Source: Methylobacterium sp. C25
Lineage (GTDB): Bacteria; Pseudomonadota; Alphaproteobacteria; Rhizobiales; Beijerinckiaceae
Direction: 5' to 3'
DNA length: 64,000 nucleotides
Assembly: GCF_021352225.1 (NCBI RefSeq)
Contig: NZ_JAAUVI010000003.1
Location: 124,001-188,000, forward strand
Shown here: piece after piece, positions 19,195-32,394 of the stretch
Position numbering within the stretch: the stretch's first letter is position 1
How the letters are laid out: each line of letters starts with the position of its first letter
Translations under genes and position numbers: made by a program
The notes under the pieces: model-generated
The model's input: the letters and a program-made list of their open reading frames with translations, nothing else
Told to the model about the DNA's origin: nothing
Database searches by the model: none

Positions 19195-19974
19195 TCAGGC
19201 CGCCGTCGCGGCACTTCCAAAGTGCACCTCACCCGCCGTCACGGTATGCGTCTGTCCATCCGGGGCGAGGATGATGAGCCGCCCCCCCTCATCGATTCCG
19301 TCGTGAAGACCATGAAGCGTCCCGTCGGGCAGGCGCACCGTCACGGGCGCCCCGATCCCGGCCGCGCGCTGTAGCCAGCGCTGCCGGACGCTCGAAAATC
19401 CGTGCCCCTTGTTCCAGATCCGGGCCGCTTCCACAAACCGACGTGACAGCGCAGCCAAGAGGTCGGCGGCGTCCGCATCACAACCCAGCGAAGCAAGGGA
19501 TGTCGCCGCATACGGCAATCCGTCCGGCGCCGCCAGCACGTTGACGCCGAAACCGACGACCACCGCGCGCTTGCCCGCAGCTTCCAGCAGGATGCCGGCG
19601 AGTTTTTCGTTGTTTGCCAGGACGTCGTTCGGCCATTTGAGGCGAAACGTGTCTTCGCTCGCATGCGACGCCGCGACGTCATCGAGCGCGTTCACCAGCG
19701 CCAGCCCGGCGACGAACCCGAGCGTCGCGACCTGCTCGGGAGCGATGCCGGCGACTGGCCAGAGCAAGCTCGCGGCGAGATTGCCCTCGCGGGAGACCCA
19801 GGCCGCCCCGCGTCTTCCCCTGCCCTCGCTCTGGCGTTGCGCGACGATCCAGAGCGGCCCGGCCTCGCCGGCCTCGGCCTGGGCCAAGGCCTCGGAATTG
19901 GTCGAGCCGAGGGTGTCGTGGGCGTGCAGCCGATGCCCCGCCTCACGCGCCTCGGGGCTCAGGCGGAACCCCAT
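19195..19974 (-). CDS. birA: Biotin--[acetyl-CoA carboxylase] ligase
   Basis: Adenylates biotin and attaches it to the carboxyl-carrier protein of acetyl-CoA carboxylase and other biotin enzymes. It has 259 residues with the adenylate-binding GRGRRGAAW and KWPNDVL motifs and a C-terminal SH3-like domain. There is no N-terminal helix-turn-helix, so it is the monofunctional type and not a repressor. The ATG at 19974 follows the nuoN stop by four bases; a longer start at 20004 would overlap nuoN. It is cotranscribed with nuo. Confidence 0.93.
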   Translation of the reverse strand: MGFRLSPEAREAGHRLHAHDTLGSTNSEALAQAEAGEAGPLWIVAQRQSEGRGRRGAAWVSREGNLAASLLWPVAGIAPEQVATLGFVAGLALVNALDDVAASHASEDTFRLKWPNDVLANNEKLAGILLEAAGKRAVVVGFGVNVLAAPDGLPYAATSLASLGCDADAADLLAALSRRFVEAARIWNKGHGFSSVRQRWLQRAAGIGAPVTVRLPDGTLHGLHDGIDEGGRLIILAPDGQTHTVTAGEVHFGSAATAA

Positions 19975-19978
19975 CCGC

Positions 19979-21421
19979 TCAGAACAGTGACTTCGCAGCC
20001 GCACCCGCAGCGGCCACGAGGGGCGCCGGCACCAGGAAGAACAGCACCACGAGGGCGCTCGACAGGCCGAGCACGATGCGGATGCCCGGAGGCATCGGCT
20101 CGTAGGCGTCGCGCGGCTCGTCGAAGTACATCACCTTGACGACGCGCAGGTAGTAGAAGGCGCCGACCACGCTCGTCACCACGCCGATCACCGCCGTCGT
20201 CACGAGCCCCGCCTTGATGGCGGCGGCGAACACGTAGAACTTCCCGAAGAAGCCCGCGAGCGGCGGGACGCCGGCCAGCGAGAACATCATCGCGGCGAGG
20301 CAGAAGGCCAGCCAGGGATGGGTACGCGAGAGGCCCGACAGGTCGTCGATCGTCTCGAACATCTGGTTCTTGCGACGCAGCGCGAGCAGCACCGCGAAAC
20401 CGCCCAGCGTCATCGCCAGATAGATCAGCATGTAGACGATGACGCCGCGCACGCCCTCCTCGGTGCCGGCCGCGAGACCGATCAGCGCGTAGCCGACATT
20501 GCCGATGGAGGAATAGGCGAGCAGTCGCTTGATGTTCTTCTGGCCGATCGCGGCGAAGGAGCCGAGCGCCATCGAGGCAATCGAGACGAAGATGATGATC
20601 TGCTGCCAGATCGCGGTGACGTCCGGGAAGGCGCCGATGAAGACGCGCACCGTCATGGCCATGGCGGCCATCTTCGGTGCCGAGGCGAAGAAGGCCGTCA
20701 CCGGTGTCGGCGAGCCCTCGTAGACGTCGGGCGTCCACATGTGGAACGGCACGGCGGCGAGCTTGAAGCAGACACCGGCCGCGATGAACACGATGCCGAG
20801 CACGATGCCGAGGCCCGTCGAGTCGCTGCTCAGCGCGGTGACGATGCCCGGGAAGGAGACGGTGCCGGTGAAGCCGTAGACCAGCGAAGCGCCATAGAGC
20901 AGCATGCCTGAGGACAGAGCGCCGAGCACAAAGTACTTCAGGCCGGCTTCGGTCGACTTCACGTCGTCGCGGTGGAAGGCGGCGATGACGTAGGCGGCCA
21001 GCGACTGCAGCTCGAGGCCGAGATAGAGCGAGATCAGGTCGTTGGCCGAGGCCATGACCATCATGCCGATCGTGCAAAGCAGGATCATCACCGGATATTC
21101 GAACCGGTCGATGCGCTCGCGCTGGAAGTAGTCGCGCGACAGCAGGATCGTCGCGGCCGATCCGATCAGGATCAACGCCTTCATGATCCGCGAGAAGTTG
21201 TCGGAGATGAACGCGCCCGACAGCGTCGTGATCTTGCCGTGGCCGGAGACAACCACGAAGAAGGTCAGGATCAGCAGGATCAAGGCGCCGACATTCACGC
21301 CCTCGGTCGAGCGCTCGCCGCGGAAGGCGCCGTACATCAGGAGCGCCATCGCCCCGAGAGCCATCATGATCTCGGGCAGCAGCGGGCCGATGGTCGGCAT
21401 CACGGAATGAAGATGGGTCAT
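19979..21421 (-). CDS. nuoN: NADH-quinone oxidoreductase subunit N
   Basis: An antiporter-like membrane subunit of complex I with 480 residues and about 14 membrane helices. The ATG at 21421 overlaps the nuoM stop as ATGA, showing translational coupling. Family features include the [18 protein letters not shown] helix with its conserved Glu and the [20 protein letters not shown] segment with the Lys/His-bearing pump motif. A longer frame continues upstream across nuoM in another phase and is not real. Confidence 0.97.
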   Translation of the reverse strand: MTHLHSVMPTIGPLLPEIMMALGAMALLMYGAFRGERSTEGVNVGALILLILTFFVVVSGHGKITTLSGAFISDNFSRIMKALILIGSAATILLSRDYFQRERIDRFEYPVMILLCTIGMMVMASANDLISLYLGLELQSLAAYVIAAFHRDDVKSTEAGLKYFVLGALSSGMLLYGASLVYGFTGTVSFPGIVTALSSDSTGLGIVLGIVFIAAGVCFKLAAVPFHMWTPDVYEGSPTPVTAFFASAPKMAAMAMTVRVFIGAFPDVTAIWQQIIIFVSIASMALGSFAAIGQKNIKRLLAYSSIGNVGYALIGLAAGTEEGVRGVIVYMLIYLAMTLGGFAVLLALRRKNQMFETIDDLSGLSRTHPWLAFCLAAMMFSLAGVPPLAGFFGKFYVFAAAIKAGLVTTAVIGVVTSVVGAFYYLRVVKVMYFDEPRDAYEPMPPGIRIVLGLSSALVVLFFLVPAPLVAAAGAAAKSLF

Positions 21422-22953
21422 CGCGCGGCGATCTCGGCCTTGCCCGCGGCCGCGCGCTCGGCGGCCTGCGTGTTGGACAGGGATGTCTTCATGCTGGTCA
21501 TCAGCGCCTCGGTAGAGGGCGCGAAGGCGTCGAGCACGGGCGAGGGATGAACGCCGTACCAGATCGTCAGCGCGACCAGCGGCGCGATGATGATCTTTTC
21601 GCGCAGATCCAGATCCAGGATGCCCTGGAGGTTCGGCTTCTCGAGCTTCCCGTAGATCACGCGGGCATAGAGCCAGAGCGCGTAGCCGGCCGAGAGGATG
21701 ATGCCGAAGACCGAGAAGAAGGCGACCATCGGGTTGGCCTTGAAGGCACCCATCATCGACAGGAACTCGCCGACGAAGCCCGACGTGCCCGGCAGGCCGA
21801 CATTGGCCATGGTGAAGACCATCATCGCCGCCGCGTAGAGCGGCATGCGCTTCACGAGGCCGCCATAGGCCGCGATCTCGCGGGTGTGCATCCGGTCGTA
21901 GACCACGCCGACGCAGAGGAAGAGCGCGCCCGACACGATGCCGTGCGAGATCATCAGGAACAGGGCGCCCTGGATGCCCTGCTCGTTCAGCGTGAACAGG
22001 CCGAGCGTCACGAAGCCCATATGCGCCACGGACGAGTAGGCGATCAGCTTCTTGATGTCGGTCTGCATCATCGCGGTGAGCGAGGTGAAGATGATCGCGA
22101 TCACCGAGAGGGCGAATACGAAGTTCGCGAAATAGGCCGAGGCATCCGGCAGCATCGGCAGCGAGATCCGGATGAAGCCGTATCCGCCCATCTTCAGCAG
22201 GATGCCGGCCAGGATCACCGAGCCCGCCGTCGGCGCCTCGACGTGCGCGTCGGGCAGCCAGGTATGAACCGGCCACATCGGCATCTTCACCGCGAAGGAG
22301 GCGAAGAAGGCGAGCCACAGCCAGGTCTGCATGTGGACCGGGAAACGGTGCGTCAGCAGCGTCGGAATGTCGGTGGTGCCGGCCTGCCAGTACATCGCCA
22401 TGATGGCGAGCAGCATCAGCACCGAGCCGAGCAGCGTGTAGAGGAAGAACTTGAAGCTCGCGTAGATGCGCCGCTTGCCGCCCCAGATGCCGATGATCAG
22501 GAACATCGGGATCAGGCCTGCCTCGAAGAACAGGTAGAACAGCACCAGGTCGAGGGCGCAGAACACGCCGATCATCGTCGTCTCGAGGACGAGGAAGGCG
22601 ACAAAATATTCCTTCACGCGGGTGTCGATCGAGCGCCACGACGCCCCGATGCAGAACGGCATCAGGAAGGTCGTCAGCAGGATCAGCGGCATCGAGAAGC
22701 CGTCGACGCCGAGCTTGAACTTGATGGTCTCGGCGAGCCAGCCGTGGGTCTCGACGAGCTGGAAGCTCGGGCTCGCGATGTCGTAGCGCGACCAGGCAGC
22801 CAGCGAGAGCAGGAAGGTGACGATCGTCGTGATCAGCGCGGCCCAGCGGGCATTGCGCTTCACGGCTTCGGTCTCCTCACCGAGGGTGAGGATGAAGGCC
22901 GCGCCGCAGAGCGGGACGATCAGGAGGCCGGAGAGGATCCCGAGGCCGAGCAT
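21418..22953 (-). CDS. nuoM: NADH-quinone oxidoreductase subunit M
   Basis: An antiporter-like proton-pumping subunit, 511 residues, about 14 helices. Visible family marks are [21 protein letters not shown] with the key Glu, [20 protein letters not shown] and [11 protein letters not shown]. The ATG at 22953 overlaps the nuoL stop by one base; an upstream in-frame start at 22992 would intrude into nuoL and is less likely. The C-terminus carries a roughly 30-residue hydrophilic, Ala/Glu-rich tail. Confidence 0.97.
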   Translation of the reverse strand: MLGLGILSGLLIVPLCGAAFILTLGEETEAVKRNARWAALITTIVTFLLSLAAWSRYDIASPSFQLVETHGWLAETIKFKLGVDGFSMPLILLTTFLMPFCIGASWRSIDTRVKEYFVAFLVLETTMIGVFCALDLVLFYLFFEAGLIPMFLIIGIWGGKRRIYASFKFFLYTLLGSVLMLLAIMAMYWQAGTTDIPTLLTHRFPVHMQTWLWLAFFASFAVKMPMWPVHTWLPDAHVEAPTAGSVILAGILLKMGGYGFIRISLPMLPDASAYFANFVFALSVIAIIFTSLTAMMQTDIKKLIAYSSVAHMGFVTLGLFTLNEQGIQGALFLMISHGIVSGALFLCVGVVYDRMHTREIAAYGGLVKRMPLYAAAMMVFTMANVGLPGTSGFVGEFLSMMGAFKANPMVAFFSVFGIILSAGYALWLYARVIYGKLEKPNLQGILDLDLREKIIIAPLVALTIWYGVHPSPVLDAFAPSTEALMTSMKTSLSNTQAAERAAAGKAEIAAR

Positions 22954-25010
22954 CAATGGGCTCCCCCGGCAACGCCGGTCAGCATGTACCAAGTGATGAG
23001 GCCGGCGACGCCGACCAGCATGACGAAGGCGTAGTGGTAGACGTAGCCGGTCTGCAGCCGCACGACGCCGCGGGTGACGTCGACGACGCGAGCCGAGATG
23101 CCGTCGGGGCCCATCCCGTCGATGATCCGGCCGTCACCTTCCTTCCAGAGGAAGAGACCGAACTTCTTGGCCGGGCGGACGAAGATCGCGTCGTAGATCT
23201 CGTCGAAGTACCACTTGTTGAGCAGGAATTGGTACAGAGTCGGCTGCTGCTTGGCCAACTGACCAGGCAGTTCCGGCCGGCGGATATACATCCAGAAAGC
23301 CAGCACGAAGCCCAAGGTCAGCATGATGGCCGGCGAGAGCGAGACCCAGGTCGGCGCCTCGTGGATCTTGTGCATGATGTGGTCTGCGGAATGCGCCAGG
23401 GCATGTCCCCAGAACGCGTCCATGTCGTGCCCGATGAAGCGATCCTTGAAGATCAGGCCGGCGAAGAGCGCGCCGAAGGCGAGGATCGCCAGCGGCAGCG
23501 TCATCACGATCGGGCTCTCGTGCGGCGTGTGATCGTGACCATGGCCGTGATCGTCATGGGCATGGTCATCATGCGCAGCGGCTGCGTGACCATGCGCATC
23601 GGCGTGAGCATGGTCGTCATGGGCGTGGTCGTCATGCCCATGGGCGCCGTGCTGCGTGGCCCAGCGCGCGGGGCCTTCGAAGGTCATGAAGAACAGGCGC
23701 CAGGAGTAGAACGAGGTCATCAGCGCGGCGATCACGGTGGCGAGGAACGCCAGAACGTGGCCCGGGCGGTCGGACATGTAGGCCGCCTCGATGATCGCAT
23801 CCTTCGAGTAGTAGCCTGCCGTGAAGGGGAAGCCGATCAGCGCGAGGGTGCCGATCGTCATCATCGCCGTGGTGAAGGGGATGAATTTCCGCAGCGCCCC
23901 CATGTGCCGCATGTCCTGCTCGTGGTGCATCGCGTGGATGACCGAGCCGGCTCCGAGGAACAGCAGCGCCTTGAAGAAGGCGTGGGTGAAGAGGTGGAAC
24001 ACGCCGGCCGAATAGGCGCCAACGCCAAGCGCCACGAACATGTAGCCGAGCTGCGAGCAGGTCGAATAAGCAATGACCCGCTTGATGTCGTTCTGCACGA
24101 GGCCGACGGTCGCCGCGAAGAAAGCGGTGATGCCGCCGATCACCGTCACCACCGAGAGGGCGACGGGCGCCAGCTCGAAGAGCGGCGAGAGCCGGGCGAC
24201 CATGAACACGCCGGCCGTCACCATGGTGGCGGCATGGATGAGCGCGGAGACCGGGGTCGGGCCTTCCATCGCGTCCGGCAGCCAGGTGTGCAGCAGGAAC
24301 TGCGCCGACTTGCCCATGGCGCCCATGAAGAGCAGCAGGCAGGTCAGCGTCAGGGCGTTCCAGTCGTAGCCGAGGAAGTGGAAGGTCGCGTCCTTCAGCT
24401 CCGGCGCGTTCGCGAAGATCGCATCGAAGGAGACCGAGCCAGTCAGCACGAAGACCAGGAAGATGCCGAGCGAGAAGCCGAAATCGCCGACGCGGTTGAC
24501 GATGAAGGCCTTCATCGCGGCGGCATTGGCAGAAGGCTTTTCGTACCAGAAGCCGATCAGCAGGTAGGAGGCGAGACCGACACCCTCCCAGCCGAAGAAC
24601 ATCTGAACGAGGTTGTCGGCCGTCACCAGCATCAGCATGGCGAAGGTAAACAGCGACAGGTAGGCGAAGAAGCGCGGCCGGTGCGGATCCTCCTCCATGT
24701 AGCCGACAGAGTAGAGGTGCACGAGCGTCGAGACGGTGGTGACAACGACCAGCATCACGCAGGTCAGCGTATCGACCTTGAAGGCCCAGTCGACGGTGAG
24801 ATCACCGGCCGAGAACCACTGCGCGACCTGCACACGCTCGGCATGACCATGGTCGCCGGTCACCAGGAAGAACGCGCCCCAGGCGAGCAGGCAGGCGAAG
24901 GCGAGACAGCTCGTCGTCACGTACTCGCTGAGCCGCGCGCCGATATAGCGGCCGAACAGGCCGGCGATGATGGCGCCGATCAGGGGGAAGAAGACGATGG
25001 CGTGATACAT
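22953..25010 (-). CDS. nuoL: NADH-quinone oxidoreductase subunit L with histidine-rich insert
   Basis: The distal antiporter-like subunit with the long lateral helix, 685 residues. The core motifs [17 protein letters not shown] and [26 protein letters not shown] are intact. Unusual is a hydrophilic segment at about residues 453-500 (bases of about 23515-23655) in which 17 of 47 residues are His and most others Asp, Ala or Gly. It lies between membrane helices, before the [13 protein letters not shown] segment. Such an insert could bind metal ions or be a tolerant loop. The rest of the protein looks fully functional. Confidence 0.97.
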   Translation of the reverse strand: MYHAIVFFPLIGAIIAGLFGRYIGARLSEYVTTSCLAFACLLAWGAFFLVTGDHGHAERVQVAQWFSAGDLTVDWAFKVDTLTCVMLVVVTTVSTLVHLYSVGYMEEDPHRPRFFAYLSLFTFAMLMLVTADNLVQMFFGWEGVGLASYLLIGFWYEKPSANAAAMKAFIVNRVGDFGFSLGIFLVFVLTGSVSFDAIFANAPELKDATFHFLGYDWNALTLTCLLLFMGAMGKSAQFLLHTWLPDAMEGPTPVSALIHAATMVTAGVFMVARLSPLFELAPVALSVVTVIGGITAFFAATVGLVQNDIKRVIAYSTCSQLGYMFVALGVGAYSAGVFHLFTHAFFKALLFLGAGSVIHAMHHEQDMRHMGALRKFIPFTTAMMTIGTLALIGFPFTAGYYSKDAIIEAAYMSDRPGHVLAFLATVIAALMTSFYSWRLFFMTFEGPARWATQHGAHGHDDHAHDDHAHADAHGHAAAAHDDHAHDDHGHGHDHTPHESPIVMTLPLAILAFGALFAGLIFKDRFIGHDMDAFWGHALAHSADHIMHKIHEAPTWVSLSPAIMLTLGFVLAFWMYIRRPELPGQLAKQQPTLYQFLLNKWYFDEIYDAIFVRPAKKFGLFLWKEGDGRIIDGMGPDGISARVVDVTRGVVRLQTGYVYHYAFVMLVGVAGLITWYMLTGVAGGAH

Positions 25011-25059
25011 GGTTCTGTGCGGCCTCGCAGCAGGCGGACGAAGGGGCGACCGGGGCGGG

Positions 25060-25365
25060 TCAGCCTTTCATCATGCTCACGTCCTCGACGGCGATGGAGC
25101 CGCGGTTCCGGAAGAAGACGACCAGGATGGCCAGGCCGATGGCGGCCTCCGCCGCGGCCACGGTCAGCACGAACAGCGCGAAGACCTGGCCGGTGATGTC
25201 GTCGAGATGGGTCGAGAACGCCACCAGGTTGATGTTCACGGCGAGCAGGATCAGCTCGACCGACATCAGAATGACGATGACGTTCTTGCGATTGATGAAG
25301 ATGCCGAGCACGCCGAGCGTGAACAGGATCGCGGCAACCGTGAGGTAGTGGCTGAGGCCGATCAT
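25060..25365 (-). CDS. nuoK: NADH-quinone oxidoreductase subunit K
   Basis: A small membrane subunit, 101 residues with three helices, forming part of the proton path near the quinone site. The conserved helix 2 segment [17 protein letters not shown] carries the essential Glu, and helix 3 has [16 protein letters not shown] with the second one. The start at ATG 25365 has GAGGT upstream, and the nuoJ stop is only five bases away. Confidence 0.97.
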   Translation of the reverse strand: MIGLSHYLTVAAILFTLGVLGIFINRKNVIVILMSVELILLAVNINLVAFSTHLDDITGQVFALFVLTVAAAEAAIGLAILVVFFRNRGSIAVEDVSMMKG

Positions 25366-25370
25366 GATGC

Positions 25371-25991
25371 TTAGACCTCCACGCCCTGACGGGAGGGCAC
25401 CTTGCGCGTCTCCACGGCCATGGCCTGCGTGCGTGCGTTCTGGACGGCGATATTCTGGCGCTTGACGCCCGGCCGGTCGCGCAGGGTCAGCACGATGGCG
25501 CCGATCATCGCGACGAGCAGCACCAGCCCGGCGATCTGAAAGAAGTAGGCGTAATCGGTGTAGAGCACGCGGCCGAGCGCCTGGGTGTTGGTCAGGCCCT
25601 CGCTCGCGGCAGTCTGGCCGATCGGGGTGCGCACGATGCCCGGATCGATCGCCCAGGAACCGACCACCAGAATCAGCTCGATGGCGAAGATGGCGCCGAT
25701 CAATCCGCCGATCGGCAGGTATTGCTGGAAGCCCTGACGAAGCGCCGCGAAATCCACGTCGAGCATCATCACGACGAACAGGAAGAGAACCGCGACCGCG
25801 CCGACGTAGACGACCACCAGGATCATCGCGAGGAACTCGGCGCCCATCAGCACGAAGAGCCCCGCCGCGTTCACGAAGGCGAGGATCAGGAACAGCACCG
25901 AGGTCACGGGATTGCGCGCGGCGATCACCATGAATCCGCTGGCGATCGCGAAGCCTGCGAACAGGTAGAAGAAGGCGGCGGCTGCAGTCAT
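25371..25991 (-). CDS. nuoJ: NADH-quinone oxidoreductase subunit J
   Basis: A 206-residue membrane subunit with five helices. The third helix, with [23 protein letters not shown], is the hallmark of the family and contains the pi-bulge region linked to coupling. The C-terminal 35 residues are basic and hydrophilic. It is followed closely by nuoK, and preceded by a 120-base gap after nuoI, the widest inside the operon. Confidence 0.96.
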   Translation of the reverse strand: MTAAAAFFYLFAGFAIASGFMVIAARNPVTSVLFLILAFVNAAGLFVLMGAEFLAMILVVVYVGAVAVLFLFVVMMLDVDFAALRQGFQQYLPIGGLIGAIFAIELILVVGSWAIDPGIVRTPIGQTAASEGLTNTQALGRVLYTDYAYFFQIAGLVLLVAMIGAIVLTLRDRPGVKRQNIAVQNARTQAMAVETRKVPSRQGVEV

Positions 25992-26111
25992 GCGGTGATC
26001 AGGTCAGCCGCTGAAACAGCGGCTCCTTCTGCCTTGAAGCCAACGGCCTGCGGGAAGCGGGCCGTCTATAAAACTCGGGTCTGCGGCGCACAACCGGCGC
26101 GCCGCCATGCA

Positions 26112-26600
26112 TCAGCGGTAAGGCGCGTCGATCGCGATGTTGCGCGCGATCTCGCGCTCCCAGCGATCGCCGTTATCGAGGAGCTTCTGCTTGTCGTAGA
26201 GCAGCTCCTCGCGGGTCTCGACGGAGAACTCGGAGTTCGGACCCTCGACGATGGCGTCCACCGGGCAGGCCTCCTGGCACATGCCGCAATAGATGCACTT
26301 CACCATATCGATGTCGTAACGGGTGGTGCGGCGCGTGCCGTCGTTGCGGCGCGGGCCAGCCTCGATGGTGATGGCCTGGGCCGGGCAGATCGCCTCGCAG
26401 AGCTTGCAGGCGATGCAGCGCTCCTCGCCGTTGGGGTAGCGGCGCAGGGCGTGCTCCCCCCGGAAGCGAGGGCCGCGATGGCCCATCTCGAACGGGTAGT
26501 TGATCGTGGCCTTCGGCTTGAAGAAGTACTTCATGGCGAGGATGAACCCCGACACGAACTCCCTCAGCAGGAGACCTCTGGCGACCTGATCGAGCTTCAT
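26112..26600 (-). CDS. nuoI: NADH-quinone oxidoreductase subunit I
   Basis: A ferredoxin-like subunit that carries clusters N6a and N6b between NuoG and NuoB. In its 162 residues two CxxCxxCxxxCP motifs are seen: Cys62, 65, 68 and 72, and Cys102, 105, 108 and 112. The N-terminal segment is amphipathic and docks on the membrane arm, as usual. The start ATG 26600 follows the nuoH stop by 25 bases. Confidence 0.98.
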   Translation of the reverse strand: MKLDQVARGLLLREFVSGFILAMKYFFKPKATINYPFEMGHRGPRFRGEHALRRYPNGEERCIACKLCEAICPAQAITIEAGPRRNDGTRRTTRYDIDMVKCIYCGMCQEACPVDAIVEGPNSEFSVETREELLYDKQKLLDNGDRWEREIARNIAIDAPYR

Positions 26601-26625
26601 GCTCGGATCTCCAATACTTCTGCGG

Positions 26626-27648
26626 TCATGCCCCCGGCGCGAGGCCGGTGAGCTTGAGGACGAAGGCGACGACGACGACCGAGACGAGCGAGAGCGGAAG
26701 GAAGACCTTCCAGCCGAGCCGCATGAGCTGGTCGTAGCGGTAGCGGGGCACCATGGCCTTCACCATGGCGATCATGAAGAACAGGAAGCTCGCCTTCAGC
26801 GCGAACCAGATCAGGCCCGGCACCCAGGTGAAGGGCGCGAAGGGAATCGGCGAGAGCCAGCCGCCGAGGAACAGCACGGTTCCGAGCGCGCACATGGTCA
26901 TGATCGCCACGTACTCGCCGAGCATGAACAGCAGGTAGGGCGTCGAGGAGTACTCGACCATGTAACCGGCCACGAGCTCCGATTCGGCTTCGGGCAGGTC
27001 GAAGGGCGGGCGGTTCGTCTCGGCCAAAGCCGAGATGAAGAACACCACGAACATCGGGAACAGCCAGAACCAGTACCAGCCGAACAGGCCGAGTGAGGTG
27101 TCCTGCGCCATGACGATGCGCGAGAGGTTCAACGAGCCGGCGCAGAGCAGCACGCAGATGATCACGAAGCCGAGCGAGACCTCGTAGGAGATCATCTGCG
27201 CGGCCGAGCGCAGGGCGCCGAGGAAGGCGTATTTCGAGTTCGACGCCCAGCCGCCCATGATGACGCCGTACACGCCGAGCGACGAGATCGCGAAGATGTA
27301 GGTGATGCCGACATTGATGTCGGCGATGGCCCAGCCATCGGCGAGCGGGATCACCGCCCAGCTCGCCAGCGCCAGGGTGGCGAAGACCATCGGCGCGAGC
27401 AGGAAGATCGCCTTGTTGGCGCCGGCCGGGATTACCGGCTCCTTGATCACGAACTTGATCAGGTCGGCGAAGGACTGGAACAGGCCGAAGGGGCCGACGA
27501 CGTTCGGGCCGCGGCGGAGCTGCACCGCCGCCCAGATCTTGCGGTCGGCGAGCAGCGCGTAGGCGATGAAGACCAGCAGCGCCGAGAGCAGAACGAGGCT
27601 CTTCAGCGCGGTCAGGGCGACGAGGCCGACGGTTTCCCAGAAGGTCAT
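26626..27648 (-). CDS. nuoH: NADH-quinone oxidoreductase subunit H
   Basis: A membrane subunit that forms most of the quinone-binding chamber, 340 residues with eight helices. The conserved loop [23 protein letters not shown], with its cluster of acidic residues, is present near residue 205, as is the N-terminal [14 protein letters not shown]. It follows nuoG at a distance of seven bases. Confidence 0.98.
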   Translation of the reverse strand: MTFWETVGLVALTALKSLVLLSALLVFIAYALLADRKIWAAVQLRRGPNVVGPFGLFQSFADLIKFVIKEPVIPAGANKAIFLLAPMVFATLALASWAVIPLADGWAIADINVGITYIFAISSLGVYGVIMGGWASNSKYAFLGALRSAAQMISYEVSLGFVIICVLLCAGSLNLSRIVMAQDTSLGLFGWYWFWLFPMFVVFFISALAETNRPPFDLPEAESELVAGYMVEYSSTPYLLFMLGEYVAIMTMCALGTVLFLGGWLSPIPFAPFTWVPGLIWFALKASFLFFMIAMVKAMVPRYRYDQLMRLGWKVFLPLSLVSVVVVAFVLKLTGLAPGA

Positions 27649-27655
27649 GGGGTCC

Positions 27656-29737
27656 TCACTCGGCCGCCTGGAGCGTGCGCCCGTGGGCGACGCTCGAACA
27701 TTCCGCCATCACGCGCGAGGCGCGGGCGATGGGGTTCGTCATGAAGAAGTCGGCGAAGGCAGGACCGAAGGCATCCTTGCCGAGGCTTCCGCCGAGTCCG
27801 GCCAGCGCATCGACCGCCTTCACGACGTCGGCCGTCTCGACCGCATCGACTCCAGCAAGATGCGGATGCGCGGCGTAGAGCGCGCGGCGCAGGGCAACGA
27901 GCGAGTCGAAGGGCAGCTTGTGGCCGAGCACGTCCGACAGGGCGCGCAGGATCGCCCAGTCCTCGCGAGCATCGCCCGGCGGGAAGCCGGCGCGGTTGGT
28001 CATCTGCACGCGGCCTTCCGTGTTCACGTAGGTCGCGGATTTCTCGGTATAGGCGGCGCCCGGCAGGATCACGTCGGCACGCATCGCGCCACGGTCGCCA
28101 TGCGTGCCCTGGTAGATCACGAAGGCCCCTGCCCCGACCTCGACTTCGTCGGCGCCGAGGTTGAACACCACGTCGAGGGCGCCCGGCGCAGTGATGCCGG
28201 CGAAGTCGAGACCGCCCTCGCCCGGCACGAAGCCGAGATCGAGCGCGCCGACGCGAGCGGCAGCCGAATGCAGGACGGCGAAGCCGTTCCACTCGGGCTT
28301 CACCGCGCCGACGCTCTTGGCCAGCGCGGCGGCGGCGGCGAGGACCGCGGCACCATCGGCGCGCGACAGGGCGGCGCTGCCGATGATGACGAGCGGCCGC
28401 TCGGCCTTCGACAGGGTCTCGGCGAAGCTGTGCTTGCCGGCGGCGAGGTCTGACAGCGTCTCCGGCCCGGCGCCGAGATAGAGGTGCGGATAGGTCAGAT
28501 CGACCTCTTCTCCGATGACGCCAACCGCGAGCGGCGCCATGCGCCAGCGCTTGCGGATACGGACGTTCAGAAGCGAGGCCTCAAGGCGCGGATTGGTGCC
28601 GACGAGCAGGATCGCGTCGGCCTCTTCGATGCCCGGAATGGTCGGGTTGAAGGTGTATGCGGCGCGGCCCCAGACGGGATCGATCTTTTCGCCACCCTGG
28701 CGGCTATCGATATTCGGCGTGCCCAGCGAGCCCATCAGCTCCTTGAGTGCGAAGATCTCCTCGACACCGGCGAGATCGCCGACGACGGCGCCGATCTTCT
28801 TCGGGTCGGCGTCCTTCATCTTGGCGGCGATGGCCGAGAAGGCCTCACCCCATGAGGCCGGGCGCAGGCGGCCGTTCTCGCGCACGAAGGGACGATCGAG
28901 GCGCTGCATGCGCAGGCCGTCGACGATCTGACGGGTCTTGTCGGAGATCCACTCCTCGTTGATCTCTTCGTTGACGCGCGGATTGATCTGCATGACCTCG
29001 CGGCCGCGCACGTCCACGCGGATCGCCGAGCCGACGGCATCCATCACGTCGATGGAATCGGTCTTGGTCAGCTCCCAGGGGCGGTTGTTGTAGCTCTGGG
29101 GCTTCGGCACCAGCGCGCCCACGGGGCAGAGGTCGGCGACGTTGCCCTGGAGCTCCGAGCCCATGGCGTTCTCGAGGTAGCTCGTGATCTCCATGTCCTC
29201 GCCGCGGCCGATGGCGCCGAGATCCGGCACGCCGGCGACTTCCGCAAGGAAGCGCACGCAGCGGGTGCAGTGGATGCAGCGGTTCATCGCCGTGCGCACC
29301 AGCGGGCCGATGTACTTCTCTTCGACCGCGCGCTTGTTTTCCTTGTAGCGCGTCGAGTCGACGCCGTAGGCCATGGCCTGGTCCTGCAGGTCGCAATGGC
29401 CGCCCTGGTCGCAGATCGGGCAATCGAGCGGGTGGTTGATGAGGAGGAACTCCATCACCCCCTCGCGGGCCTTCTTGGTGAGGCCGGAGCGCGTCAGCAC
29501 CTCCGGCGGCTCACCGTTCGGGCCAGGACGGCAATCCTTCACCGCATAGGCACAGGAGGCGACGGGCTTCGGCGCGCCCTTCAGCTCGACGAGGCACATC
29601 CGGCAATTGCCGGCGATGGACAGGCGCTCGTGGAAGCAGAAGCGCGGGATCTCCGCACCCGCGACCTCACAGGCCTGCAGGAGGGTGAATTCGGCCGGAA
29701 CATCGACCTCGGTGCCGTCGACGAGAAGCTTTGTCAT
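27656..29737 (-). CDS. nuoG: NADH-quinone oxidoreductase subunit G
   Basis: The large iron-sulfur subunit of the peripheral arm, 693 residues. The N-terminal ferredoxin domain binds one 2Fe-2S cluster (CFHE and GNCRMC near residues 33-50). It is followed by the His/Cys motif ([13 protein letters not shown]) and a CIHCTRC cluster region. The C-terminal two thirds is the molybdopterin-oxidoreductase-like fold without cofactor. The ATG at 29737 (MTKLLVDG) is chosen because it begins the ferredoxin fold; 20 upstream codons are open. The gap to nuoF is 34 bases. Confidence 0.97.
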   Translation of the reverse strand: MTKLLVDGTEVDVPAEFTLLQACEVAGAEIPRFCFHERLSIAGNCRMCLVELKGAPKPVASCAYAVKDCRPGPNGEPPEVLTRSGLTKKAREGVMEFLLINHPLDCPICDQGGHCDLQDQAMAYGVDSTRYKENKRAVEEKYIGPLVRTAMNRCIHCTRCVRFLAEVAGVPDLGAIGRGEDMEITSYLENAMGSELQGNVADLCPVGALVPKPQSYNNRPWELTKTDSIDVMDAVGSAIRVDVRGREVMQINPRVNEEINEEWISDKTRQIVDGLRMQRLDRPFVRENGRLRPASWGEAFSAIAAKMKDADPKKIGAVVGDLAGVEEIFALKELMGSLGTPNIDSRQGGEKIDPVWGRAAYTFNPTIPGIEEADAILLVGTNPRLEASLLNVRIRKRWRMAPLAVGVIGEEVDLTYPHLYLGAGPETLSDLAAGKHSFAETLSKAERPLVIIGSAALSRADGAAVLAAAAALAKSVGAVKPEWNGFAVLHSAAARVGALDLGFVPGEGGLDFAGITAPGALDVVFNLGADEVEVGAGAFVIYQGTHGDRGAMRADVILPGAAYTEKSATYVNTEGRVQMTNRAGFPPGDAREDWAILRALSDVLGHKLPFDSLVALRRALYAAHPHLAGVDAVETADVVKAVDALAGLGGSLGKDAFGPAFADFFMTNPIARASRVMAECSSVAHGRTLQAAE

Positions 29738-29771
29738 CGGGTCATCTCGGAATGGTCGCGCAGCATCGTCC

Positions 29772-31073
<1,302 letters not shown>

Positions 31074-31077
31074 GGCC

Positions 31078-32376
31078 TCAGCCCTTCTTTCCGGCGAGAA
31101 CGGCCGCCTGGCCGACCCAGTCTTCGCGGTCGATGCGGCCCGGGAAGGCGAGATACGCGCCGACCCAGGCGATCTCCGGCGCGGACCACGCTGCGATCTG
31201 GTCGAAATGCCAGACGCCGAGATCGTTCAGGCGGCGGTTGTTCACGGGGCCGATGCCCTTGATCTTGGTGAGGTCGTCGGGCCGGTTGTCGCGCGCCGCC
31301 TCGATGCCCGTGGGACGCGTGCCGGCCGCATTGGCCCGCTCCTCGGGGCTCTGCTCTTCGTGCACCGCATCGTCCGCGCCGGAAGCGACCGGCTGTTGCG
31401 GCGGCTCGGTGCGCAGCGTGACGTCGTCCTCGACCGCTTCCTTGTCGGCAGCGGTCTTGGCGGCGCCGTCGGAGATCTTCGGGGCGCCGACCTGATCGGC
31501 GACCTGCGGCGAGGCCGGCGAGACGCCGGGGGTGCCTTTGCCATCGGCCTTGACGGGGGTCTCGCCGCCAGCCGCGCGTTGAGCGGGAGCGTCGACGGCC
31601 GGGCTCTCGGTGGCGCGGCCCGCATCCGGCTGCGCCGGCTTGGGATCGTCCTTGGCGCGGGCTTCCGTCGAGGCGGCCTCGTCCTTCTTGACCGCCGCGT
31701 CGCCCTTGTCGTCGCCACCCTGAGTCTGCTCGAAGCGCTTGCGCCACGCGCCGACGCGCGATCCGTCGAACAGGGTCGGATCGGTCAGGGTGTTGATCGA
31801 ATCCTTGGGCTCCGAGGAGGTGCGGCCGGTCTGCGACCCGATCTTCACCGGGCGACCCGCGGCGAGATCGTCCATCAGCGTGTTGAGGCTCTGAGGGGTC
31901 AGGTCCTCATAGTAGTCCTGGTTGATCTGGACCATCGGCGCATTGCAGCAGGCGCCGAGGCACTCGACTTCGAGCCAGGAGAAATTGCCGTCCGCCGAGA
32001 CATGGCCCTGCGGCCCGAGGCGGTCATGCAGGGTCTGCTTGAGCTCACGCGCGCCGCAGCTGTCGCACGGCACCGTGCCACAGAGCTGGATCCAGAACCG
32101 GCCGACCGGCTCCAGGGCGAACATCGTGTAGAAGGTCGCGACCTCGAGCACGCGGATATGCGGCATGCCGAGCTGGTCGGCGACGGCCTCGATGGCCTTC
32201 TGCGGGAGCCAGCCGCCATTCTGCTCCTGCGCCTTCCAGAGCAGCGGAATCACGGCCGAGGCCTGGCGGCCTTCCGGATACTTCTCGATCTGGCCGCGGG
32301 CCCAATCCGCGTTCTCGGGAGAGAACGCGAAGCTCTCGGGCTGTTCGGCGGCGGGGGCTAGCCTGCGGTTCGCCAT
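31078..32376 (-). CDS. nuoE: NADH-quinone oxidoreductase subunit E with long C-terminal extension
   Basis: The thioredoxin-like 2Fe-2S subunit (cluster N1a). The core spans about residues 15-190, with ligands Cys99, Cys104, Cys139 and Cys143. The protein is 432 residues, more than twice the usual length. After the core comes a roughly 150-residue Ala/Pro/Lys/Asp-rich linker with no predicted fold. A C-terminal domain follows at about 364-432 that begins [20 protein letters not shown], a helix-hairpin-helix pattern. Similar tails occur in some alphaproteobacterial NuoE proteins. The tail is in frame and has no sign of a sequencing error. Confidence 0.95.
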   Translation of the reverse strand: MANRRLAPAAEQPESFAFSPENADWARGQIEKYPEGRQASAVIPLLWKAQEQNGGWLPQKAIEAVADQLGMPHIRVLEVATFYTMFALEPVGRFWIQLCGTVPCDSCGARELKQTLHDRLGPQGHVSADGNFSWLEVECLGACCNAPMVQINQDYYEDLTPQSLNTLMDDLAAGRPVKIGSQTGRTSSEPKDSINTLTDPTLFDGSRVGAWRKRFEQTQGGDDKGDAAVKKDEAASTEARAKDDPKPAQPDAGRATESPAVDAPAQRAAGGETPVKADGKGTPGVSPASPQVADQVGAPKISDGAAKTAADKEAVEDDVTLRTEPPQQPVASGADDAVHEEQSPEERANAAGTRPTGIEAARDNRPDDLTKIKGIGPVNNRRLNDLGVWHFDQIAAWSAPEIAWVGAYLAFPGRIDREDWVGQAAVLAGKKG

Positions 32377-32394
32377 GACGTCTCGGCTGTCCTC

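Noticed and set aside
19979..22639. An 886-codon minus-strand frame that would fuse part of nuoM to nuoN
   Set aside because: Upstream of 21421 it runs through nuoM in a different phase with Arg/Pro-rich nonsense; nuoN starts at the ATGA overlap.
23515..23655. Tandem DNA repeat as cause of the NuoL His-rich segment
   Set aside because: The codons vary and no fixed repeat unit is present; it is a compositionally biased coding region and not a simple expanded repeat.
21547..25196. Long plus-strand frames opposite nuoM and nuoL
   Set aside because: Antisense shadows of membrane-protein genes, full of Asp, Glu, Gln and Arg, without start signals.
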